Below, piece after piece: positions 47,261 through 60,534 of a DNA stretch of 64,000 bases. This DNA comes from Diploscapter coronatus (lineage: Eukaryota; Nematoda; Chromadorea; Rhabditida; Rhabditidae). Location: assembly GCA_964036155.1 (NCBI GenBank), contig OZ038422.1:79445201-79509200 (forward strand). Direction: 5' to 3'. Within the stretch, counting starts at the first letter, position 1. Each line of letters opens with the position of its first letter. The position numbers and the translations under genes are program-made. The notes under the pieces are model-generated. The model ran no database searches. It saw nothing but the letters and a program-made list of their open reading frames with translations, and was not told the DNA's origin.

Positions 47261-50200
47261 TGTGTCTGTCTAATTCTCATCCGTCTCCATAACGTATCAC
47301 TTTTCAAATATTGTCAATTGTTGTTTCTGATATGCTCCTCTTGTGTGCGTAGATATCAAATCTTATCAGAGATCAAGGCTCGATCTTATCCAAATGGCAT
47401 TTGAATGGGGTTACCGTACCATATGGTTTTGTGAAAATAGCATTTTTCCTATAGATTTGCATTATGTATGCATCACACTGAGTGCTTCGTGAATTCTTTT
47501 AAAATTAATTTATTATAGCAGCTATAAGAAAACGGGTTTTCAAACTTGAAGCTCTGTGCCCCATTATAAGATTTTCTGAAACCTATGTGCATCATGAAAA
47601 TTCTTGGTTTCGTTGGAAATAAGATTTATCAGTTTTTATTTTCTAATTGTTTGCTCTGTAATGTAAATGTTTAATCCAGAGGTCGTAAACTTTTTCAGTT
47701 TTGAACGCATTTCAAAGGAAGGCATCGAATCTTCCTCTCGTTATCACTTCACCAGGTAGCCATGCCATAATTTTTCTTTCGATCCTCCAAACATTAATTA
47801 GATTCACTCATTTTGGCGTCGGCCTAAATAAATATTGAAATCTCGAGATAGTTTCTAAGTTTTATCATCAATCTTTCATAATTTCCTCGGAGTTTTTATT
47901 CCTGCTGCAAAATCTATGAAGGATCGGAGATTTGTGGACTCTTCTAAACAACTGCACTGACCTTTAGTAACCTTATAATTTTTTATTTGCAAAAAGATCC
48001 AAATCCCCTCAAAAATTCCATTATCATATCAGCGATTGTCGGCTCTTTTGTAGTTGTCTTCCCTCTATGATTTATCTTCGTTTCACTAATTCTTCTTTTC
48101 CTCGCTCTATTTCCCCTCCTTTCTGCATCTCTGCACTCTCTCACTGACTTGTTCTATCATTTGTTATCTCTCTCGTTTTGCTCGAGACCCGGTCTGAAGC
48201 TCAGAGCATCTTAAATAAATGTTTGAATTGGTTTGTCAGTGATAGCGGCTGCCGTCTTGTAACTAAAGAAAATTGACATGAGGAATTTCTTGCCTCAAAA
48301 GTACAGTATCCTTTGAGTTTTCCGAATCATGTCGCTATTTTGCAGTCTTCATGCTATTTTAGCTCCGCCTATTTTAGATCAAATTCGCGTGACGTAATTT
48401 TATTTAGACTTCGTAAAATTAATTTTGTTTGGGAAAGAAAACTTCACACATTTCATAAAAACTCCTCTTACCTCATCTCCATCTCGGTTGTTTCTTCGTA
48501 TGCTATGTCTCTGACATTTTGACAATTACCGTATTCCTCACACACGCACCTCCCCCATTTGCCATATTGATTTTTACGGTTCGTTAACGCGCGTGCTTGG
48601 AATTGTTTCTCGCTCAAAGTCATGTTCGCCGCCCTAAAATTCGTAATTCCTCTGAGAAGAAAGGGAGATTTTACTGCTCTAAAAATAAAAATAGGACCTG
48701 CATGCGGATTATTCGAAAGTTTTTCAACTTTTCGCATTGAAAAATCGCCTTTTCTCAAAACATAAAACGCTCCCAGCAACCATATTTTGTGTGCTTTGAT
48801 GGCGGCGAATTCGCACTCGAACACATGTTTTGTTTGGCCGAATGTCGGATTATCGAAAGCTACCGTAATCCTCAACTCAATTCGATTCCGAGTCAAGTAG
48901 ACTATACAAATGGCTCAATGGTTGTGGGTTTAAAATTTACCCTTCTCAAAAACCCCTTTAAACTATTCTTTTTTTGCAAACATAATAGAATAGCTTGAGT
49001 AAAAATGGAGTTAGTCCTGGCGTTGTGTATATTTTTGGATGCAACCATTTTCATTTATATGTTGCGATGCAGCGTGCGTCCTCTTTCAACGTAATCGCAA
49101 ATTTAATTTCCTTCAATTTTTTATATCCTCATTTAAGGATATTACTATTTATGAACGCATATTTTTAACCGTAGACTTATAAAACAATGGTTAAAAATCG
49201 GATTGGCAGTTCTAAAAATGACACTATTCATGAATTTTCAATCTGTTCTTTTATATTCACAAATGGTGAATTTGACTTCAGATTATCGAAAACATTTGAG
49301 TTCTGCACAATTTACACCAGTTTGCACTCACTTTTTAAGGTGATCAGAATATCTGTTAATGTGAATAATCTCAATCATTTGCGAATAAGGAGATCCTTCC
49401 AAACTAAGCTCTAAATTATCATCGATTTGAAGGCAGAAATGCATATTGAAAAGCAAATAATAGTTTTGATGGTTACCGTTCCTCAATGCTTTTCTTGAAA
49501 CAACAAAAAACTCAAATGAGCTTGAAAGTTTTCGCACTTGGAATGCTTTTGTCATTCGATACATTTCACCGATTCCTCCCTGCAAACCCCTCCTTTTCTC
49601 TCTTCTGGAACTCCCTCAACCTTCCGTCACCTCCCTATGCAATATCCTATTGCGCTTATCTTATCAGCCCATCACTTTGTGTGCAAATCTCGCAATATTT
49701 TGCCAAATCCAGGATAATCCCTTACAGTACTCCTTTTGATCTGAAGTATAGACCAAATTTAAATATGCGTATGACGAAGGAGGGATAAACGATAGAATAC
49801 AGTCAAAAATGTTTAAATTACAAATTAAAAAAAGTATATTTCATTCTATTTCTTGAAGGAAACTGTATTCCCTCACATCCCATCTATCATGAGTTAATTG
49901 ATTTCGAAAATATTGTTTTGTTCGACACTAAAAACGTGTTATTTATGATGCGCACGGCACGTTTTTATCAGAATCATTTTTCATGGAAAAATTTGCGTCC
50001 TTCAAGCGTTTTTCTCCCTCCTTTTCTCCTGTTATGCAGGTTGTATGACAACAGGGCTGACATTTTTGTGAAACTCTAAAAAAAAAATCAGACATATTAA
50101 ATTACTCCTTAGATACTGTAGTGATTTTAGTCATACCTTAGATAAATGTTTGCAAAATAACAAAATTCAGAAGCAGACCAAAAACCATAATTTCTGGCAG

Positions 50201-51951
50201 GAATTACGGTAAACGTATGCATCTTGCTTCCGGACTTCGACAGAATTAGCAGATCGCGAACTTATTTTTTCAAGCGCTATTTTCTACAGACATCTAAATT
50301 AAAATCTCATAACACATAAGATGGAAATTGCCGCCTCAGGAGGTATTTTCCACCGAATAAATTATAAGCTTGACTAATTTTCCTCAGCTAAAATCACATA
50401 ATTCATATCTTGATGCCAATCTGCTGAATATATAATGACGTATTTTCCCAGGATACCGTATTTCAGTAGATTTATTTTGAATATTCGCCATTTCTGTGGA
50501 CAACTATGGTTTCCATATATCTCGCTATTTATCTCGAAATCTATCCAAATAATTATCTTTTATACCTGCTTTGCGTGGCGGTGGCGCTGCATAAAAGTGT
50601 CGTTATTCCACTAATTTGATAAGGAATCTATTTTGGCCGAGTAGTTGAGAGGTTGGGTCGTAAACTGAAGGAAAGAAGGAATTCCATTTATTCGGCTTTC
50701 ACCTATCTATGAAATTAGATAAATTAGATCAGGCAAATTCAGATTTATCTAATTCCGGCCTAATTTACTATATCACGAAAATACGTATCACTTATAGTAG
50801 TGATCCTTCCAAATGACTTTTCGCTTTGTCTTTAACCCTGCCAACAAACTGGCATCGCTTTTTGATTAGATCGAGAATAACTCTGACAAATGAAAATACG
50901 ACGATCGACGACTTTACAAAAGTTATCCTCTCTTGAAAATGTGTATTTTGCACTAGATTTTCTTACATACTTTCGCACATTTTGCTGAAATTTGAGAATT
51001 TTCGCGAACGCATTTCGCACTTATTTCTGCAAGTGGTTGACGCCTTCGGAGCGCGAAAAAATCGCATGTATTGTTTTCACGACAGTTGGCAACACAAAAC
51101 CTTTTCTTTAGCCCAGCATCCCGAGTTTACTGTAAGATGCTCAAATTTCGAGTAAAGTTCCTCTAGTTTCGAACATTTTTCGGTAAAAAATACGTTTTGC
51201 AAGGATATGTGAAGTTTGACTTGCGCAGTGATAAAGTGCTCGAATTTCGGCGGTGAATTCAGGAGGCGCTAAATTCTCGTGCCAGAAAAAGGTGTCGTTA
51301 GAGGCATTCGCTAAGATTTTTCTTTCCGTCACGGTTTTTGAGTTATGCAGGGAAATGGCTGATCGGATTTCGTAAGTCTGTGAAATCCGATATGTTTGTT
51401 GAGATTTATCACTTTGCTCAAAGCGTAAAGCTTATCTTTAGCGCGATGGCTATTGATGTTGAAACAATATCCGCAAATTCATTTGAGATTTTAGAACCAT
51501 CCTCAAACTTCACAGAAAACTAAATTATGGGGAGGAAAAATAGAATTTTTAGTCTCTATGATTCTTTATTCTTGAAAGAAAACTCTTTTCGAGAGGAAAT
51601 TATTCGAAATTCAGGCCTTCTTTCTTCATTTTTGCAAATATTTTGGATGTGTACCATCCAAATAAAGCGCCTGGAAAATAACCCATTTGGTACACAACGC
51701 CACTCCATACATAACCTCTTTATGAGCCATTGAATAGAGTGGGAGGAGGGATTACGGTAGCTCTCATCGCAAAAGACAGTAGATTTGCAAAAACTATTAT
51801 GTGAGATTATCTCAAATACAGTTGACTATTTCCATACTCACTTATTACAGTAACTCATACAGATCTCGCGATATTGACGTACTCGATTTAAACTAATCGC
51901 TTAATTTAAGATAGCTATTCTGACTAATTATCCTTAATTTCAGCATATCCT

Positions 51952-53787
51952 ATGACAAGTACAATGCGATTTTCGATGGACGCTATTCTATCAGCACCTA
52001 AAACGTCGTCGAATTCGGATGCCAATTCAGACGATGTCAGTTCGTCGTCACCCGCCCCAGAATCTCATTACAATGAACGAAAAGTCGATTCCATATTAGG
52101 GAAGAGAACTCGGTAATTTCGAATAAGCAATAAAGATGCAAGCTTTTCTATGCTTCAGAAGGGAATCAATCGATGCTAACAATGATTCTGACTCTGCGAC
52201 GCCTCCTGCAATCAAGAAGTTGAAGGAGAAGGATAACAGCGATGGTAAAATTATTTTATGAGAAAAGGTGTGAGATAAATTTTCAGAACCTCATCTCTGC
52301 AAGCCATCGACATCGCGAGAGTCAGTCACCCCTTCTGAGAGCTTGACCACGTCAGATGACGACAAGCAGCAAGATGAGAAGAATTCGGAAGGAGCGGAAG
52401 ACAGCGATGAAGACTTCTTCGTGGGAAGCAAGATCCCTAACAATGTTGCTGAGGAGTTGAGGAAGTTACGGGAAGAGTGCATGAAGGAGGATAGGTAAAC
52501 CCGAACTTCAAGAGCAAAATGATAAATTCCATTTGTTTGAGGGGCGAAAGAGCCTCAAGTGAAACGAGTAGCAATGGCGTTGGAGAAGATTCCGAAAAGA
52601 CTTCCAATGGAGGTGGAAAGAAGAATGGGTAAGAATCAGCTAATTTTCTCGAGAGTTATATTTCGTCAACCCTTCTTATTGATACATTGAAATTTTAGTG
52701 GAATGTCACTGTCTCAATTTACAGAGTATAAAAATCTAGGCTGATCTAAACTTGAACAATCACTGAAACATATTCATATTTCAGAAAGGGTGGAATGACC
52801 GAACTCCGAGCTAAAGGCGGTCCTGCCAAACCTGCCTATTCTTACATCGCTCTCATAGCCATGGCGATTTTAAATTCACCCGAGAAAAAGCTGACACTGT
52901 CTCAAATCTGTGAATTCATCATGAAGCGATTCGACTACTACAGGTATGGATTTTCTAGAGGTCAATCTACAAATTCCGTTCGTTTTAGAGAAAAATTCCC
53001 ACATTGGCAAAATTCGATCCGGCACAATTTGAGTTTGAATGACTGCTTCGTGAAAGTACCTAGGGAACCAGGTTTATAAGTCGCTCAAGAATAATTTCAA
53101 ACAGTGCATATTTAGGAAATCCTGGCAAAGGAAATTACTGGGCCTTGGATCCGAATGCCGAAGACATGTTCGACAATGGCAGCTTTCTCCGGAGACGGAA
53201 GCGGTATGGAATTCTCAGAATGACAACTTTGCGATAATAGATAACTTTCAGCTTCAAGCGTCAGCCTGAAAACGGCGATCTAGGCGGACTAGGTCCATTT
53301 GGAGCTCTGCTTCCTGCACTTCCTCCCATGATGATGCCTCGGATGGCTGCCATTCCTCATCAACTTCTCGCAGGTCCAGGAAGAATCCGACCTCCACCTG
53401 TCTCCGGTGCAGTTTCGCAAGCCAGTCCGGTCGGACCAAACCCAGCACTTCTCGCTGCTGCCGCTGCTGCAGCTGCTGCAGGACAAATCCCTCCCATTCC
53501 GCCAATAGCGCCGAATTCGTTGAATGCAATTTTTCCGATTGGGGTAAGTTGGCTGAAACTTGAAAGAATATTGAGCTCTTCATTTATCCAAATCCTTGAA
53601 AATCAGATCATCAATTCAGATGTCCCAATACCTATTCCCCTTCCCACCAACAATCGAGCAGCAAAAGTTGTTGGCAACAATGGCTTCCCAACTCCCGCCA
53701 CCTCCCGTGGTTTCATCGCCAAACAACCACTCAAACGGCTCCGCTATTGACGCGAATTCGCCGCCAAATAAGAATGGTGATAAGTAA
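51952..53787 (+). CDS. unc-130: FoxD forkhead transcription factor UNC-130
   Basis: Nine exons (51952-52112, 52159-52244, 52287-52494, 52542-52628, 52785-52943, 52989-53071, 53116-53203, 53252-53543, 53620-53787) sum to 1,332 nt, 443 aa. The forkhead domain runs from [20 protein letters not shown] through [20 protein letters not shown] to [13 protein letters not shown], the last part typical of class D. The C-terminal [12 protein letters not shown] resembles C. elegans UNC-130. The N-terminus FSMDAILS fits an eh1 Groucho-binding motif. In worms UNC-130 is a nuclear repressor acting in neuron and muscle or dorsoventral patterning. The N-terminal half is Ser/Asp/Glu-rich and disordered; an A9 run follows NPALL. 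A TTTCAG nine bases before the ATG fits trans-splicing. Exon 4 uses a TTTGAG acceptor. Confidence 0.95.
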
Positions 53788-56700
53788 TAAATTCAAGATG
53801 TCTGGTAGTTGTACTGAGTTGAACATGAAAAATAATTTCCCTATACGCATGAGAATTTTATTCCATCATTCTAGAATTTCAACTCAATCACGTTGAATTG
53901 ATTTTTTCAACTATGTATCCACATTACTCGTATAATCTCCAATAATGAGCTCTAGTTCTACATATTCCAAACTTCATGCTACGTCTAGGTTATTTCAGCC
54001 TCTTCCAAGTATAATTCCGCTCGTTATGCCAAGTAAGAATCTTCTCTCTAAATCTAGTCATTTCCCGCTAATGTATCGTCGACTCATGTCGTGTTTCTCT
54101 TTCTCAATGTCAAATTATCAGACGGGTTCTGAAATTGCAGCATGCATATTATGACTTCTTGTATAAAATTATACACATCTGAGATTGAATTATTTTCATA
54201 ACATTTTCTTTCTAAATGGATCTGTGCAATGATAAATATCGCGAACAGTCATTATTATCTTGTGGGTTTGTTAAAGTCAAGGTTTTCGAAGCAATTTCTC
54301 CCTGAAAGAATTGTATATCTTCAAAAATCTTGCAACGATGTTCTAGAATTGTCAATGACGACGAGTAATTTGCGTTTTATATCTCTTTAGTAATTATTTT
54401 CATCGGATTTATTCAGATTTTGCGTGCTTTGAATAACTCGTTAGAAAATAATAAATAATCTTCCTTATGGTTTACTTTGAAACTCTCCCATTAGTTATTA
54501 GATGAAAAAGAATCACGTTTTATGTTTTATAGATGCATTCATAGCAAAAATATGGAGCGGAACTGATCATAGAAGCAGATTTTCGGTTCATAAATGTGTT
54601 TTCGACTCATTATTTCCCTAATTTATATTTTTCATGAAATGTTTCCACTACGATTCCTTCATTGGTGAATTTGATTTAAACATTCATTTGGCAAGCCTGA
54701 AGATCCGAATTCCACAACTAGCCCAGCCTGTTTTAGAAAGCTATTCTTCATTGTAGAACAAATTTCGAAGGTATGATTTTCTAAGCTTGGCGGCGAGATC
54801 AAAGACGTCTGAACTTGGATATCTAAACGAAAATCGCGCCCGTTTTTATAAACATTTTTCTAATTAGAAAAGCTTGCCGAATTTTGGGGAGTCATGAAAA
54901 AGTTATTAAATTTGCAAAATTTTCTCTTAGATTCTTAAAATCAATACTCTTGATAAAGGTCAATCGTAGCTCTTGTTGATAGCGCCATATTTGATTATTG
55001 TGAGAAGGGAGGAGCTAATCCGGGTCGCTGCATAGTTTTAGGACTGCCGTTTGCAATCTTGCCGCACGAAAAGTCTTGACGACTTGGTACATCAAAGCCT
55101 AAGCCGCCAATAAAGAGGCGAGTTTTTGAGAGTGGCAAACGTAAAGATTTATTTTATCAGTCAGAATTGGTTCACCGACAAAACGCCACTGATTTGTTTT
55201 GATAACGATGCAAAATAGGAAAGGAGCTTAATTTATTATTTTTTTATGAAAAAAATTGATTTTGAAATAGAAATTGAAGATGAAAGAGCGTTATGAACAA
55301 GACCACTCTTTTTGGGATTTTAAAATTTCAATTATAAAATATTTTGAAGCCAACCTATAACGAGTTACCAAAATATGGCAACCATTTCAAAATGGTATTT
55401 ATACTTTGATGGTAAACAAGGAAGCGATTATCTGCCCGAATCTTTTTTCCATTTGTTAATCCTCCCCTCTTCAGACTATTTTGTGATGAACGGAAGCGAT
55501 GTGAATAATGAAGAATATGGGATTTAGGATATCCTCCGACAGATAAAGGGGATCAAGGGATGGGGAATGAGACGGTATTGCGCAGTGTATTCATGGCATA
55601 ATTCCAGTCTTGGAACACATTTACTTTGGAGAGAGAACGTGGTTTGCGATAAATTTGCAATAAACGAATATCCTCAAGGAAGATGTTTTGGGGGTTTTAT
55701 GATTATTTAGAAATGACAGTACGGATGACATGCTTTTTCCAGAATATGTCGACGTCACGATTTATAGAAATTGCTGATGTATTTTCTATAGAAGCATGAT
55801 GTAATTTGATAGAAATCATGCAGTCACATGGCTATTTCCGAATTTTGTAAACTTTATCTGCTATTCTTATGATTGCCGACTGTCAGACAGTAGTATTTAT
55901 CTGTTGACGTCGATGCAGATCAAGCTTTGCAATTCCCATTCTAGGAAATATCTTAAAAATCGACTTGAATGACGGTAAAATGTTCGACTTAGCGAAATAT
56001 GATGATTTTTCGCTAAAAATCATCAATTTACAAAAAGCTAACACCTTTCAAAAGTGACAACAGATTTTATGGGCTGTGAAAAGTCGTTTGGTAGTAATGC
56101 AGATTAGGTAATGCACTGCTTACTCCTCTATGGGTTACGCAATTTGTATTCGTCCCATACAGTTCTTTGCCTACTTTTTATCTCTTCTTCTCTTCACCTT
56201 CCTCATAAGCGCTCTCTAATTATCGCTCTTTTCTGTGTTCGAGTTGATCAACACTTGAGAAAGGGGTATGTATTCAAATCCGAGAAAAGATTACAGGATA
56301 TATCAGATACTCTTTGAATGAAGTATAAGAGATATTCGAAATCTTCTTATATAATAGAAAAATCCAACGTCTAATTATTTTCGACCCTGGAGGAATTGAA
56401 AATTAGATAAAATTTACAAACTATCCGGATTCTTTTTCCATAATGATCAAACTACAGTATCCAACTAAAAGTTCAAAACCTGAAAAAGTAAAGAAAATCA
56501 CGAAAATGCGCGATAAAATCTAAACATTTCGAATTGAGATGTGTTTACGCTTCATTAAATCCTATTTTCGAGAATTAAATCTAAATGAATCGGATTCAAA
56601 GAAAATTTTTAAATAATGCGATATGATCAGAAACTACTAGTAAAGTACTGTATTTTCAACAACCACCTGCTAAATTCCTGATCAGAAATCGTGCGCATTA

Positions 56701-59700
56701 TTTGCGTTGCAATAACACTATCCTTAGCGTGAATGTAAAAACGTCTGTTAGGGGATTTTTCAGGCGACGGTGAAATAATCCGATCAGATGTTAAAATGTT
56801 TGGGCAATTATCCATGCATGAGCGCTTCCAAGATCATTTTTACTGTAGGTATTATTTGCTATTTGGGTATTCTTAGAATATTGTCAACCTTAGACAAACG
56901 AATCTATTAGAAATAGAACGTTTTCTGAGCTCCGAATCATTTTTCCGAACATATCGCGATTTCAAATTACATTTTATCTTGCAGGTCTTTCTAATTTGAA
57001 AAAATAAAAGAAGAGAAAAATCTCGACATTTCTTCGCTTCGAATCGAGGTCGATATCACATTTCTGATCTGACACTTGTTGTGCACGGTCTGGCTAAATG
57101 TTTCGCCAATTCCCCCAGTCGTTTATAATCAAATTAGCGTCAGAATTCGGGCGCGGAAGGGGACGCCGCGCCTAAAACACTTGCGCTTCACTAAATATTT
57201 GGCTAATTAGATCAACTCTGACAGCCTTACGACAAGAATATCTCTCGACACACGCTGTAGAATAGGAGATCAAAACACGACTGGCATGGCTGTCGAGATT
57301 ACTTTCAAATAAAGGTTGCGATCGGAAGGTGGAAATGAAAATAATCGCTTCGGGGGACGAAGTCGAACAAGAATAAAAACGTGATGATAACGCCGACACA
57401 ATGAGGATTTGCAACAGCTCGTGGAAATGGTTGGTAAATTATAGAATTGTGAAAGATAATAACATACTTTCATCAATTCACAACACAATAATCACTTTCT
57501 TGTTCAGATAAATATAACGCTGACGACTTGACAAACTAAATATTCTCGTGTTTTTGAGAAAAATATAAGGATTTGGAAGCGTCAAAAATAATCTGAGAGA
57601 GAATTGAAACTTCATCAAACATTACTGTAAAACGATGCTTATTATTTTCTTCAATTGTGACGTCTACAATACAATCCTCCATATTTGCGACAAATTAAGA
57701 AAATGTTTGTCTCATTAACTGCCGAAGTTACAGTATCTCATCACAACATTACATATTTCTTCTCTCCGGCTCTCTCAAATTCATCTGCTATTTTCTTATC
57801 ACTGGTTTTCTCTGACTCTCCTATTTATCTCACTATTTCTTCGATCTCGTTTCCGTCTTCGGTCGATCTGTAGAGTCAGTGAGGAAAAACGCGCTGCGGT
57901 TCGATCAACTTGGTGACAGCCACTTGTCACAAATGATAGGCGATAATTCGAGATGATAGTCCGCTTTCTTTTCATCTCTTCAATTAAAGCGCCATTTCTC
58001 GGATTTTTACATCCTTCCTCTCTCGATTTCTAATACTATTCCTCAATTTTGATTATCATTTCCCTCTTCAAATCACACGCTTCCTCACTTTATCAATCTA
58101 TCATTTCATCAACTAATTTGACATAACAAACGACCGAATCCGCGCGCGTGTCAACTCAAATCAAACAAACCAAGCAAAAAATTGGGAACACTAATCGCAA
58201 TTTTAGAGCAATTTCATACAAATAATGATAAAAATCATAAAGTGAAGGTTACTGAAGAAAAAATGAGAATTTTATTAAATATAACAAGAATATGAAAACG
58301 GTCTACGACACGGTGCAGCTCTGCTCAATAAATCTCATTCTGAAAGAGGAAATGGAAAAGATCTGTGACTGCTTTCTGAACTCTATGAACTGAATCGGCA
58401 AAATATCCAGTCAAATAAAATTAGCCCGAAACATTCGAATCGATTATTTGAAATTTAAAACAATTCATAATTGATTGCATGCAACAAAATCGCTTCGAAG
58501 GCTAGATTTCTTTCCCTCTCTTCTCTCGTAACCTTTCTAATCTATGCTGACAGGCAAATTAGGAAGTTTGGCTCCTGTCAATCTATTTTCTCTTCAAAAT
58601 CCAAGCTATTTTCGTTTTATCTGTTTCTTTAAATCTCTTTCGCGTTATCTGATGACTGCTCTCATTAGCATCATGACAACCTGAAAAGGGTAGAGAGAAA
58701 GAAAGGAAGGATAGGTTAGAGAAACGATTATCCAATCGGATATAATGATAATCTGATTAATAGGTGATAGGAATAAATGGAGACGGATGAATGGTATTAT
58801 ATTTGGTTTCAGTAAGTCTAAATATGAAATAGAAAATACCCAGAAGGATCGCCACTCTTACTAAAATAAACTCGATAATGAACATTTGGAACGAAGGCTT
58901 TTAAACTACATTTTGATAATCATTCAAAAATACTAACTTAAAATTATTTTAGTTAGCTTTTCCCATAACCCTGTTTGTCGGGTCAGTGTTATCAAAGAGA
59001 GGAGACTAGCGTTGTTAACATGCTCAAAGCAAACAGTGGACTACTGTAGTCGATCAATCAAGTATTCGAAAGGTTAGTAATTAGTAAGTCATTTGAAATT
59101 TGTGAAAATTTAAAGATTTTTTCTCTCGGCTCATCAGAACTCTTTCATTCCATCGTCAAATACCACCGATTTGTCACTCATTTGTATTGGTGACAGCTCG
59201 GCTGCTTGGCTCTATGCCCTACAACTTTATGGCTTGTAAATTGGCTACCTATTGGCTCTGCATCCTTTTGGCTTGCGCGGCTCACTTTGATCAGCTTTTT
59301 CTTTGCCTCTGCTCCTCTTACTTTCTAGTTATCTCTATTTTCGATCCTAAGCGACAACCTACAATCCGACAATTGACCTCTAACACCTTCGCTTAATTCC
59401 TGGGAAAGTCGGCGAAATTTTCGGGGATTGAAGTTAGCATTTCGAAAGCGTCGCCATTTTTGTTAAAAGTTTCTAAACAAAGATTGAGTTCTATATTTTG
59501 GACGAAAATAAACATTTGGAATGATTTTAACAACAATTTCACTACAAAAAAGCACGAATTTTTTTTGTTATTAGTGAAAGTTTACTTGAGTCTCAAATTC
59601 TTCAGAGCTTCGGCGGTTCCTTTTCTTTCGAAGCTACAGCCGACAGCATGCACAATGCCACTAAACGCACTAATCCGATTACATTGTTAGATTACAGTAC

Positions 59701-60534
59701 CCCTCGAATTCGAAGCTTATCAAATTCATCACCGGTTTTCTTTCATAAATAATTTCCTTTTGAAGTGCCGGGATTTTCATTGGCAATATAAATTTTACGA
59801 CGAAAAAGCTACATCGATCGAAATAAAGTACAAGGTGCTTATCAGCGATTGTAAATGTTTGTTCGGGAGCTGAAATATCCATAAATTATTGCCTCTGAAT
59901 TTTATCAGAATGACTTTCTTTCACTCTCTCAATATCACAATGTCTCTCCCTTGTGATGTAATAATTACCGAACAAGGTGAGATCTTCAGGGATAGTGATA
60001 ATCATTAGATCTCGTGAAAACCCAAACTCTGATCCAATGACAAAGGATAGGTTTAGAAAACAGGCTGGCGCTACGTCACAACAGATACGACTCTTGTATT
60101 CAGCTCTGAACAAACTGTCTTCTAAATTTTACGACCGCTAAAGTCAACTGATAAATGATAAATCGAGAAATAGAAATAACGCAATGGATATAAATCAATA
60201 TTTTATGGACAAAATGTAATGATAATGATATTGCAGCATTGTTAAACAAAAATAAATTGGGGATAAATAGTTTTCATAGAAAAAAATATTATTGAAAATA
60301 GATAGCTTGAGATAGAATAAATGATACACAATGTCGATAAAATTTGAGCATGCGTCTGCTAAGTTTCAAGTGGTTCAACATTATCGATTAAATCGGGGAA
60401 TATCACAAATTCATTTGCATAAAAAAGATTCCAGGTTTTTCAAGTCAATCTGCCGTTTTATTCATTATGTCTCACGTAATAATAGGTTTTTGGAAATTTA
60501 TCTGAAACTCGGGGGCAATTATTTTAATGCAAAA
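53788..60534. other. Large non-coding interval, unc-130 to bestrophin
   Basis: About 6.7 kb without a supported exon on either strand. It holds the 3' UTRs of unc-130 (+) and of the first bestrophin (-), which converge. Short open frames in it lack splice partners and have no recognisable family. A small GC-rich spot at 57145-57172 and a pyrimidine-rich block at 57960-58080 stand out by composition only. Confidence 0.5.
60457..60462 (-). terminator. Poly(A) signal of first bestrophin
   Basis: AATAAA on the minus strand, about 73 nt past the stop of the bestrophin gene. Confidence 0.55.

Larger units (their letters stand above)
40367..51951. other. Large non-coding interval, cut-1 to unc-130
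   Basis: About 11.6 kb with no exon that I can support on either strand. It holds the cut-1 3' UTR and, at the right, the unc-130 upstream region. Transcription factor genes of this kind often have long regulatory flanks, which fits. Notable parts are a GC-richer block with a CCAAT word and a GC box at about 47095-47260, long pyrimidine-rich stretches (43560-43780, 44470-44830, 48060-48190), and an A-rich run at 43980-43992. All are composition features only. Confidence 0.5.

Noticed and set aside
48468..48896. Minus-strand open frame of 142 codons
   Set aside because: Longest frame in the gene-free interval, but no family, no good splice sites and repeat-like composition; not called.
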